Source of the DNA: Chitinophagaceae bacterium
GTDB lineage: Bacteria > Bacteroidota > Bacteroidia > Chitinophagales > Chitinophagaceae
Direction of reading: 5' to 3'
Length of the DNA stretch: 6,360 nucleotides
NCBI GenBank assembly: GCA_016741945.1
Contig: JACVCQ010000153.1
Coordinates: forward strand, 1-6,360
The notes under the pieces were generated by a model that saw only the letters and a program-made list of their open reading frames with translations, did not search any database and was not told where the DNA came from. The position numbers and the translations under genes are program-made. Below, one piece after another: positions 1 to 6,277 of the stretch; within the stretch, counting starts at the first letter, position 1, and each line of letters begins with the position of its first letter.

Positions 1-466
1 GTATAGAAGCATGAATCGTTCCTTGGTTATAACCTACATGTTCCATGATATCGATTTCTCCGTCATCAGGCCATGAAATTTTTGGCGTAGTACCTAACAT
101 CCATATTGCAGGCCAGGTACCTACCCCTTTTGGTAGTTTGGCTCTTACTTCAATTCGAACATATTTCCAATCAGCTTTTCCCTTGGTAACCAGTCGGGCA
201 GAAGTAAAACTGTTTTCACCTATTTGTTCTTTATGGGCTTCTATTATCAACATGCCTTTTTCAACCCTTGCATTCTTCAGTTGTTGAGATGTATAATATT
301 GCCATTCATTATTTCCCCATCCATGGCCACCAACATCGTAGCTCCATTTGGTGGAATCGGGCAGTCCATTTTTATTGAATTCATCACTCCAAATCAATTT
401 TCTTTTTTGCGAAATGGCTGACAAGCAGGTCAATGACAATATGGCAAATACCATTGATTTGAACAT
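1..466 (-). CDS. Secreted glycoside hydrolase family 16 beta-glucanase (5' part, cut by window edge)
   Basis: Reading the minus strand from the ATG at 466-464 gives 155 complete codons that run off the left edge without a stop. The protein starts with a signal peptide (residues 1 to about 19: a short basic start, then a hydrophobic core rich in L, A and S). The GH16 fold follows: IWSDEF at 25-30, a GNNEWQYYT motif at 51-59, TWPAIWML at 117-124, and the diagnostic catalytic stretch GEIDIMEHVG at 136-145. Within it E137 is the expected nucleophile, D139 the helper and E142 the acid/base. The family hydrolyses beta-1,3 or mixed beta-1,3/1,4 glucans (laminarin, lichenan) outside the cytoplasm. 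The C-terminal jelly-roll half and any sorting domain lie outside the window, so exact substrate and anchoring cannot be told. It is divergent from the his operon, and I see no convincing promoter of its own in the 115 bases upstream. The family call is firm; the substrate is inference. Confidence 0.93.
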   Translation of the reverse strand, partial: MFKSMVFAILSLTCLSAISQKRKLIWSDEFNKNGLPDSTKWSYDVGGHGWGNNEWQYYTSQQLKNARVEKGMLIIEAHKEQIGENSFTSARLVTKGKADWKYVRIEVRAKLPKGVGTWPAIWMLGTTPKISWPDDGEIDIMEHVGYNQGTIHASI

Positions 467-543
467 AGTTTGCAATTTGGGACATGTAAGTTAGGTATTA
501 TAGGGCAGGAATACCTTTCTAATGGATGATCGGGTGAAAAAAA

Positions 544-575
544 TTTGCATGGGAATACAGATGCTTGTACTTTTG
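544..575 (+). promoter_or_regulatory. Bacteroidota-type promoter of the his operon
   Basis: TTTG at 544-547 is followed after 20 bases by TACTTTTG at 568-575. This matches the known Bacteroidota consensus (TTG or TTTG near -33, 17-23 bases, TAnnTTTG near -7) at every defined position. It lies immediately upstream of the His leader peptide on the same strand. Transcription would be expected to begin a few bases after 575, around 578-584, which coincides with the leader ATG at 582. The motif match is seen; the start site is inferred. Confidence 0.7.
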
Positions 576-581
576 CACCTC

Positions 582-632
582 ATGAAACAATTTGCACATA
601 CCCATCACCACCATTTCTTACCCCTAGGGTAA
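582..632 (+). CDS. hisL: his operon leader peptide (attenuator peptide, 16 aa)
   Basis: This short ORF reads MKQFAHTHHHHFLPLG and ends with TAA. Five of its 16 codons are His (597-599, 603-605, 606-608, 609-611, 612-614), four of them consecutive, and it lies 79 bases upstream of hisG. It is functionally analogous to the enterobacterial HisL peptide, whose translation measures charged tRNA-His: slow decoding of the His run changes folding of the downstream RNA. The start at 582 is chosen because the promoter box ends at 575. The frame is open upstream to 504, and in-frame ATGs at 522, 549 and 561 (plus GTG at 534) could give longer forms, the one from 561 adding a sixth His, if transcription began further upstream. 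There is no Shine-Dalgarno sequence. The stop codon lies inside RNA arm 2 of the attenuator. The peptide itself probably has no other job. Confidence 0.87.
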   Translation: MKQFAHTHHHHFLPLG

Positions 633-650
633 GCTGTTGGTGTTTTGTGC
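594..650 (+). promoter_or_regulatory. Attenuator pause/anti-antiterminator hairpin and alternative antiterminator arm
   Basis: Arm 1 CTTACCC (617-623) pairs perfectly with arm 2 GGGTAAG (627-633) over 7 bp around a 3-base loop. Outer pairings GCACA (594-598) with TGTGC (646-650) and CACCA (606-610) with TGGTG (638-642) nest around it, so the His codons would be folded into the 5' side when not being translated. Arm 2, as GGTAAGC (628-634), is also perfectly complementary to GCTTACC (671-677), the 5' side of the terminator. A ribosome stalled on the last His codons would cover arm 1, freeing arm 2 to pair with 671-677 and block termination. A ribosome at the TAA (630-632) would cover arm 2 and let the terminator form. 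Pairings are read from the sequence; the switch is inferred from known his/trp attenuators. Confidence 0.8.
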
Positions 651-666
651 CATACATAAAACATTG

Positions 667-700
667 AAGGGCTTACCAAGAGGTAAGCCCTTTTTATTTT
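667..700 (+). terminator. Rho-independent terminator of the his attenuator
   Basis: An 11-bp perfect stem (667-677 with 682-692; core GGGCTTACC / GGTAAGCCC) closes a 4-base AAGA loop and runs into a T-rich tract ending at 700. It sits upstream of hisG and downstream of the His leader peptide rather than after a gene, so it is a conditional terminator. Its 5' arm is the stretch shared with the antiterminator. The next gene begins 11 bases later. Confidence 0.92.
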
Positions 701-711
701 AATTGAATACT

Positions 712-1566
712 ATGAAACTAAAGCTCGCAATTCAAAAAAGTGGTCGTCTACATGATGATTCCATTCGTTTGTTAAAAGAATGTGGTATCGATATTAGTAA
801 CGGGGTAAACAAACTCAAAGCTGAAGCCACTAACTTTCCTTTAGAAGTCTATTTTCTAAGAGATGATGATATCCCACAATATGTAGAAGATGCAGTAGCT
901 GATATCGGATTTGTTGGTGAGAATGTCGTATATGAAAAAAGAAAAAAAGTTACCGTTGTTGAGAAACTGGGTTTTGGTAAATGCCGTTTGAGCATGGCCG
1001 TACGTAGAGGGGAAGAATATACAGATGCCTCTTTTCTCAATGGCAAAAAGATCGCTACCAGTTATCCCGTGATTGTAGAAAACTTTCTAAAGGACAAAAA
1101 TGTTGCCGCCGAAATACATGAAATCAGCGGTAGTGTTGAAATTGCACCAGGTATTGGATTGGCAGATGCTATTTGTGATCTGGTGAGCAGCGGCTCTACG
1201 CTTTTTATGAATGGATTGAAAGAAGCTGAAACCATTTTACAATCGCAGGCAGTATTAATCCGTAACAATGAATTAGAGGATGCCAAAACACAATTATTGA
1301 ATCGTTTGTTATTCCGTATTCAGTCCGTAAAAAAAGCAAAAAACAACAAGTACATTTTGCTCAATGCGCCAAATGATAAACTGGCTGAAATCATTGCTTT
1401 ATTACCCGGTATGAAGAGTCCAACCGTATTACCATTGGCTGATCCGGGATGGAGTAGTGTTCATAGTGTACTCAATGAAAATGAGTTCTGGGATATCATT
1501 GAACAATTAAAAGCAGCAGGTGCACAGGGTATATTAGTAGTTCCGATTGAAAAAATGATTGTATAG
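712..1566 (+). CDS. hisG: ATP phosphoribosyltransferase, long form
   Basis: Catalyses the first committed step of histidine synthesis in the cytoplasm, joining ATP and PRPP to phosphoribosyl-ATP. The product is 284 aa, the length of the long HisG form that carries its own regulatory domain and needs no HisZ. The N-terminus MKLKLAIQKSGRL is typical. The substrate-binding signature GLADAICDLVSSGSTL is at 149-164, with DIGFVGENVV at 64-73. The C-terminal ACT-like domain, which binds histidine for feedback inhibition, spans about 209-284. I chose ATG 712; a TTG three codons earlier (703) would add only MNT, lies at the terminator T-tract and is unlikely. No Shine-Dalgarno sequence is visible, as is usual in Bacteroidota. 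It is the first structural gene after the attenuator, so both transcriptional attenuation and feedback inhibition should act on the pathway here. The stop lies 13 bases before hisD. Confidence 0.97.
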   Translation: MKLKLAIQKSGRLHDDSIRLLKECGIDISNGVNKLKAEATNFPLEVYFLRDDDIPQYVEDAVADIGFVGENVVYEKRKKVTVVEKLGFGKCRLSMAVRRGEEYTDASFLNGKKIATSYPVIVENFLKDKNVAAEIHEISGSVEIAPGIGLADAICDLVSSGSTLFMNGLKEAETILQSQAVLIRNNELEDAKTQLLNRLLFRIQSVKKAKNNKYILLNAPNDKLAEIIALLPGMKSPTVLPLADPGWSSVHSVLNENEFWDIIEQLKAAGAQGILVVPIEKMIV

Positions 1567-1579
1567 CAAAAAGAGAAGT

Positions 1580-2851
1580 ATGAAAAGAATTGAATTGCCT
1601 GAAAAAAGTACATGGGGTCATATTCTTCAGCGACCTGTAATTGATACTGCTACATTGGAGCAGCAGGTCAAAGGAGTGTTGGATGTAGTAAAACAAGATG
1701 GTGATAAAGCAGTATTACAATTCACTCGTCAGTTTGACGGTGTTCAATTATCATCACTTGTAGTAACGGATGAAGAAATTGAATCGGCTATACAACAAGT
1801 ACCCGACGATCTGAAAAGAGCGATTAAACAAGCGGCCAATAATATTCGTGTTTTTCATGAGAAGCAAAAAGCTGCTATTGAAGTGGTAGAAACCATGAAA
1901 GGTGTTCGCTGCTGGAGAAAGTCGGTGGGAATCGACAAAGTAGGGTTATACATTCCTGGTGGTACAGCGCCCTTGTTTTCTACCATATTGATGCTCGCTA
2001 TTCCTGCACAGATTGCAGGATGTAAAGAAGTCATTCTTTGTTCACCGCCTGATAAAGAAGGTAATTTAAACCCTGCCATTTTGTATGCAGCAAGTTTAAC
2101 AGGGGTGCATACAATTTTTAAAATGGGAGGTGTTCAAGCTATAGCTGCTATGGCTTATGGTACCGAAACAGTTCCGAAAGTGTATAAAATATTTGGTCCG
2201 GGTAATCAATATGTAACCAGCGCCAAACAATTGGTACAACAAGAAGGCACCGCTATTGATATGCCTGCTGGCCCTAGTGAAGTTTGTGTACTTGCAGATG
2301 CCAGTGCAGATCCTTCCTTTGTTGCAGCAGATTTGTTGAGTCAGGCTGAACATGGTACAGATAGTCAAGTATTATTGGTTTCAACAGATAGTCGGTTGAT
2401 TGATGCAGTTATACAAGAGCTCTCAGTACAGCTAGAACAGTTACCTCGAAAAGAGATGGCGGCGTAAGCCTTGGAAAACAGCAAAGCTATTTTTGTCAAG
2501 AGTATGGATGACGCAATTGAGCTGGTCAATGCATATGCTGCTGAGCACTTGATCATCGCTTGCGAGCAAGATGAATGGATCGCTGAAAAAATTACCAATG
2601 CAGGTTCTGTGTTCTTAGGTAATTATTCCCCGGAAAGTGTTGGAGACTATGCCAGCGGAACCAATCATACTTTACCCACCAATGGTTTTGCAAGAGCGTA
2701 TAGTGGTGTGAGTTTAGATTCGTTTGTAAAGAAAATCACGTATCAACGACTCACTAAAGAGGGATTAATAGCCATTGCACCTACTGTAACAGCCATGGCC
2801 GCTGCCGAAGGATTGGATGCACATAAAAAAGCAGTAACAATACGTTTATAA
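1580..2851 (+). pseudogene. hisD: Histidinol dehydrogenase, interrupted by an in-frame TAA
   Basis: HisD oxidises L-histidinol to L-histidine in two NAD-dependent steps using a Zn ion. The full frame is 423 codons, normal for the family, with stop codon TAA at codon 296 (2465-2467). The same frame continues without shift after it (ALENSKAIFV), where homologues as I recall them keep a lysine-like residue; one change of AAA or AAG to TAA would explain it. Both halves are conserved: GPGNQYVTSAKQ at 206-217, DMPAGPSEV at 227-235, Zn ligands Q255 and H258 before the stop, then catalytic E322 and H323 (AAEHL), Zn ligands D356 (GDYASGTNH) and H415 after it. All six sit exactly four residues below the E. 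coli numbering. As written, the protein would end at 295 aa and lack the catalytic and last Zn residues. Start ATG 1580 follows the purine-rich AAAAAGAGAAG; TTG 1559 overlaps hisG and is rejected. A base-call error is as likely as a real mutation. Confidence 0.93.
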
Positions 2852-2878
2852 ATTCTCTATCAATTACAATTCAGTAAT

Positions 2879-3940
2879 ATGTTTAACCTGGATCAACTCA
2901 CCAGAGAAAATATTAAAAAGTTAACGCCCTATTCGTCAGCACGCGATGAGTTTAGCGGTGAAGCCAAAGTTTTTTTGGATGCTAATGAAAATAGTTTAGG
3001 ATCGCCATTGCTGAAATGGTATAACCGATATCCGGATCCACATCAGCAACTCATCAAACAAAAGTTGAGCACGATTAAAGGAATACTGCCTGAACATATT
3101 TTTCTAGGCAATGGTAGCGATGAATGTATTGATATATTATTTCGATGCTTTTGCGAGCCGGGAAAAGACAATGTGATCATTTGTCCGCCTACATACGGTA
3201 TGTATGAAGTGAGCGCTCATATCAATGATGTTGACATTCGTAAAGCGCCATTATTGCCGGATTTCCAATTGGATCTGGTTCATCTGGAAAATTTGATCGA
3301 TGCAAATACTAAGATCATTTGGCTCTGTTCACCGAATAATCCAACCGGTAATTCTTTGAATCGTAGCGATATTGAAATGGTATTGAATAACTTCAATGGT
3401 ATTGTTGTGATTGATGAAGCATATATCAACTTTGCTCGACAAAAATCGTTTGTACAAGAATTAAAAGAGTATCCCAATTTGGTTGTCTTACAAACGCTTA
3501 GTAAGGCTTGGGGGTTGGCGGGATTGAGATTGGGTATGGCTTACGCTTCACAAGCAATTATTGAAGTCATGAATAAGGTAAAGCCCCCTTACAATATTAA
3601 CCAAGCCACACAAGAACTTGTATTAAAAGCCTTAGAGGAAGTAGGGCAGGTGAATGATATGATCAAGTTATTGGTAGATATGCGTGAGGCATTGACAGAA
3701 GTCTTTATCTCAATGCCCAGCGTAGAAACTGTATATCCTTCTGATGCTAATTTTATATTGGTAAAAATAGCAGATGCAAGAAAAGTATACGAGTTTCTAT
3801 TAACCAAGGGTATTGTATTACGTGATCGAAGTAATGTTCAATTATGTGAAAATTGTTTACGGATTACAGTCGGTACCGAACAAGAAAATACCCAATTGGT
3901 AGATGCTATGCAGGAATGGTATGTTTCACAAACAAACTAA
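2879..3940 (+). CDS. hisC: Histidinol-phosphate aminotransferase
   Basis: A cytoplasmic PLP enzyme of aminotransferase fold type I that converts imidazole acetol phosphate plus glutamate to histidinol phosphate. The product is 353 aa, normal length and unbroken. Visible landmarks: LDANENSLGSP at 33-43, YPDPHQ at 51-56 (substrate arm), GNGSDECID at 77-85 (phosphate-binding turn), SPNNPTG at 151-157 with N154 contacting PLP, IDEAY at 178-182 with D179 and Y182, and LSKAWGLAGLRLG at 207-219 with the Schiff-base lysine K209 and the phosphate-binding R217. It starts 27 bases after the hisD stop with no Shine-Dalgarno sequence, and 47 bases separate it from the dehydrogenase gene. The tight same-strand packing places it in the his transcript. 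The YPDPHQ arm and the hisG-hisD-hisC context favour HisC over other class I/II aminotransferases. Confidence 0.96.
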   Translation: MFNLDQLTRENIKKLTPYSSARDEFSGEAKVFLDANENSLGSPLLKWYNRYPDPHQQLIKQKLSTIKGILPEHIFLGNGSDECIDILFRCFCEPGKDNVIICPPTYGMYEVSAHINDVDIRKAPLLPDFQLDLVHLENLIDANTKIIWLCSPNNPTGNSLNRSDIEMVLNNFNGIVVIDEAYINFARQKSFVQELKEYPNLVVLQTLSKAWGLAGLRLGMAYASQAIIEVMNKVKPPYNINQATQELVLKALEEVGQVNDMIKLLVDMREALTEVFISMPSVETVYPSDANFILVKIADARKVYEFLLTKGIVLRDRSNVQLCENCLRITVGTEQENTQLVDAMQEWYVSQTN

Positions 3941-3987
3941 TCAACTCTATGTTTTCATTTGTATTTTCATCTCAAATTCAGCATCAT

Positions 3988-5274
3988 ATGAAAAAAATGT
4001 TTCTCATTTTCTTACTTACTTCCATATCATTTGTATCAAATGCGAATGATTCTATAAAAGTTAATATTACTAATCAAGTAGTAGCCAATGCAGATAATGC
4101 AGGACTTATATTGCCTTCAGGATTTGGAGCTTTGATTGCTGCAGATAATTTGGGTAGAGCCAGACATATTGTTGCGACCAAGCAGGGTGGGATTTATGTA
4201 AAGTTAGAGCGCTTGGTAGGTGGTAAAGGGATTATTTATCTCACGGATGCAAATAAAGATGGTAAGATGGAAGTAGAAACCAGTTTTGGTAATTATATTG
4301 GAACAGGTATCGCCATAAAAGATAATTATTTGTATGCTTCATCAAATGAAGATGTTTTTCGTTATCAATTGAATGAAAATGGAAAAGTGACTAACCCTGA
4401 TAATCCACAAAGAATTGTAAAAGGTTTGTGGGATAAACGTCAACATGCATCTAAGTCCATTGTATTAGATAATGCAGGTAATATTTATGTGAATATAGGC
4501 GCGCCTTCTAATTCTTGTCAGGAAGTAGATCGTACCAAAGGTTCAAAAGGAATGTATCCCTGTCCCATTTTAGATTCAGCCGGAGGTATCTGGCAATTTA
4601 AGGTTGATCAGACAGATCAAGGATACCACAATGGTGTGCGGTATGCAACGGGATTGAGAAATGTTGTAGGACTTGATTGGAATCAACAGCAAAACAAGCT
4701 GTATGTGACCATGCATGGAAGAGATATGTTGTACACCTTGTATCCCAACTTATTTGACACTACTGTGAGTGCAGAACTTCCTTCTGAGACCATGTATGAG
4801 ATTAATAAAGGTGATGATGCAGGATGGCCATATGTTTATTATGATCATTTTCAGAAAAAGAAAGTATTGTCGCCCGAATATGGTGGTGATGGAAAGAAAG
4901 CAGGAGGAGAAAAAGCTATTGACCCAATTGTAGCTTTCCCTGCTCATATGGCACCCAATGCGCTATTGTTTTATACAGGGGATCAATTCCCTGCTAAATA
5001 CAAGAATGGTGCTTTTGTTGCATTTCATGGATCATGGAACCGTTCACCTTTACCGCAGGAAGGATATTATGTGGTGTTCATCCCTTTTGAAAATGGCAAA
5101 CCTTCCGGACAATGGGAAGTTTTTGCCAATGGATTTTCAGGTACTGAAGTGGTCAAGAATCCACGTGATGCCAAACACAGGCCTTGTGGATTGACTGAAG
5201 GGCCGGATGGATCACTCTATGTATCCGATGATGTTAAAGGAACTATTTACAGAATTGTATATAACGCTAAATAA
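3988..5274 (+). CDS. Secreted PQQ-dependent sugar dehydrogenase (glucose/sorbosone dehydrogenase type)
   Basis: A 428-aa protein with a clear signal peptide (MKK, hydrophobic core, likely cleavage after SNA at 17-19) and a beta-propeller of the soluble glucose/sorbosone dehydrogenase family. Family members oxidise aldoses or related sugars in the periplasm using PQQ. Matching positions: H153 (KRQHASKS; counterpart of the catalytic base), YATGLRNVVGLDW at 219-231 with R224 and N225, MHGRD at 242-246, GDDAGWPY at 275-282, FHGSWNR at 346-352, and HRPCGLTEGPDGSLYVSDD at 397-415 with R398. A DANKDGKME stretch (87-95) resembles a Ca-binding loop. The start at 3988 gives the signal peptide; the frame is open upstream into hisC, and ATG 3949 would bury the basic start. 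A cytochrome c gene follows after 8 bases, a likely electron acceptor. A weak promoter-like pair (TTTC 3924-3927, TATGTTTT 3948-3955) precedes it. Actual substrate and PQQ use are inferred; no PQQ synthesis genes are in view. Confidence 0.88.
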   Translation: MKKMFLIFLLTSISFVSNANDSIKVNITNQVVANADNAGLILPSGFGALIAADNLGRARHIVATKQGGIYVKLERLVGGKGIIYLTDANKDGKMEVETSFGNYIGTGIAIKDNYLYASSNEDVFRYQLNENGKVTNPDNPQRIVKGLWDKRQHASKSIVLDNAGNIYVNIGAPSNSCQEVDRTKGSKGMYPCPILDSAGGIWQFKVDQTDQGYHNGVRYATGLRNVVGLDWNQQQNKLYVTMHGRDMLYTLYPNLFDTTVSAELPSETMYEINKGDDAGWPYVYYDHFQKKKVLSPEYGGDGKKAGGEKAIDPIVAFPAHMAPNALLFYTGDQFPAKYKNGAFVAFHGSWNRSPLPQEGYYVVFIPFENGKPSGQWEVFANGFSGTEVVKNPRDAKHRPCGLTEGPDGSLYVSDDVKGTIYRIVYNAK

Positions 5275-5282
5275 TCAATCAT

Positions 5283-5711
5283 ATGAAATATTTTTATTTC
5301 TTGGGTTTGATTGTAGTATTGAGTTCGGCATTTGTGAGTAGTCCTGTTACAAATCAATCACAGCCTATTATCAAAGCTTCCATGGATCGTGGTAAAATTA
5401 TTTATCTCCAACGTTGTATGGCTTGTCATCAAGTGGATGGAAGTGGGGGTCCCAGACTCAATCCGCCATTGGATGGAGCGTCTACCGTGAAAGGAAATGA
5501 TAAATTAAAATTGGTGCGTATCATTATCAAGGGAATGACAGAGAGAGTAGAGATTGATGGTGAATATTATGATAATAATATGTCTGCCAATCCTGATTTG
5601 ACAGATACGCAAATTGCAGATGTATTAAATTATATCAGGAATAGTTGGGGTAATAAAGCTTCTATTGTAACGATCGCAGAAGTAAAAGCAGCCAGAACAA
5701 AAATTAAATAA
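5283..5711 (+). CDS. Secreted monohaem class I cytochrome c
   Basis: A 142-aa protein with a hydrophobic N-terminal export signal (about residues 3-20) and one haem-attachment motif, CMACH, at 45-49 (C45 and C48 bind haem, H49 is the axial ligand). The stretch RGKIIYLQRCMACHQVDGSG is the usual helix-plus-motif of small cytochromes c. M100 in NNMSANPDLTD is the probable second axial ligand, and LTDTQIADVLNYIRNSWGN (106-124) is the typical C-terminal helix. It starts 8 bases after the dehydrogenase and ends 3 bases before hisB, so all three are probably on one transcript. The likely job is to take electrons from the dehydrogenase in the periplasm and pass them to the respiratory chain; that partnership is inferred from adjacency, a common pairing. 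The signal lacks a clear lipobox, so whether it is soluble or membrane-tethered is unclear. Confidence 0.92.
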   Translation: MKYFYFLGLIVVLSSAFVSSPVTNQSQPIIKASMDRGKIIYLQRCMACHQVDGSGGPRLNPPLDGASTVKGNDKLKLVRIIIKGMTERVEIDGEYYDNNMSANPDLTDTQIADVLNYIRNSWGNKASIVTIAEVKAARTKIK

Positions 5712-5714
5712 ACA

Positions 5715-6277
5715 ATGAGACCGGTATTATTTATAGATAGAGATGGTGTGGTACTACAAGAACCACCGACTGATTTTCAGATTGACAGTATTTCGAAAAC
5801 TTCCTTTGTAAAAGGAAGTATAAGTGCTTTGGCACAGATTGCTTCATCATTTGATTATTACAAAGTGATGGTGACCAATCAAGATGGATTGGGTACAGAT
5901 AGTTATCCGGAAGAAACTTTTTTCCCTTTCCATAACCTTATGCTACGAACATTGGAAGGCGAAGGATTCGTTTTTGATGAGATGATCATTGATAGAACTT
6001 TCGCTTCCGAGAATCAACCCACACGTAAACCAGGTACTGCTTTACTGCAACATTTTTTTAATACAGCTCAGTTTGATTTAACCAGATCTTTTGTGATTGG
6101 CGATCGCTGGAGTGATATTCAGCTGGCTAAAAATCTAGGCTGTAAAGCTATTTAGTTGAAATCGCCCTTACATGATTTAACACCTGAGCAAGAGCGAGCA
6201 TTAAGACCTGTGATTGCATTGGAAACGGATAACTGGCATGAAATTTATGCTTTTCTAAAATTGGGAATGCGTCTTCT
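5715..6277 (+). pseudogene. hisB: Bifunctional HisB, N-terminal histidinol-phosphatase part, with in-frame TAG and truncated at contig end
   Basis: The N-terminal domain is a HAD-family phosphatase converting histidinol phosphate to histidinol. Motif I DRDG has D8 and D10, motif II is VTNQDG (T54), motif III lysine is K105 (RKPG), and motif IV GDRWSD has D130 and D134. A TAG at 6153-6155 (codon 147) ends the frame after GCKAI, but the same frame continues with LKSPLHDLTPEQERALRPV to about GMR at 6272. That is the linker before the imidazoleglycerol-phosphate dehydratase domain. As I recall them, homologues have an aromatic residue (W or Y) at the stop position, so one base change from TGG, TAT or TAC explains it. 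The phosphatase motifs all precede the stop, so that domain could survive, but the dehydratase would be lost. The Cys/His Zn loop of E. coli HisB is not present between 91 and 104. The end is lost in the poly-C tract. Whether the stop is real or an error cannot be decided here. Confidence 0.9.

Noticed and set aside
45..421. Two plus-strand ORFs (80 and 65 codons) at the left end
   Set aside because: They lie antisense to the GH16 gene, whose minus-strand frame has a signal peptide and the complete EIDIME catalytic motif. The plus-strand products have no recognisable features.
467..543. A promoter for the divergent GH16 gene
   Set aside because: No TAnnTTTG-like box was found on the minus strand upstream of 466; nothing supportable can be named here.
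703..711. TTG at 703 as the hisG start
   Set aside because: It sits at the end of the terminator T-tract and adds only three residues; ATG 712 gives the standard MKLKLAIQKSGRL start.
1559..1579. TTG at 1559 as the hisD start, overlapping hisG by 8 bases
   Set aside because: The extra residues are not HisD-like, and ATG 1580 is preceded by a purine-rich stretch at normal spacing.
2471..2851. A separate 126-codon gene starting at TTG 2471
   Set aside because: It is the C-terminal part of HisD in the same frame as the upstream part; there is no independent start signal, and catalytic residues are spread over both parts.
3924..3955. Possible own promoter for the dehydrogenase (TTTC, 20 bases, TATGTTTT)
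   Set aside because: It has one mismatch in each box, and such matches are frequent in AT-rich sequence; too weak to list as a feature, though it would be the first place to look for one.
3853..3987. A 45-residue N-terminal extension of the sugar dehydrogenase reaching back into hisC
   Set aside because: The extension overlaps hisC in another frame, and the signal peptide begins at ATG 3988.
2465..6155. Reassigned stop codons or programmed readthrough
   Set aside because: Two different stops (TAA and TAG) stand where different residues (Lys-like and aromatic) are expected. Other genes in the window end normally at TAA or TAG, and no readthrough signal is visible. Errors or nonsense mutations are simpler.
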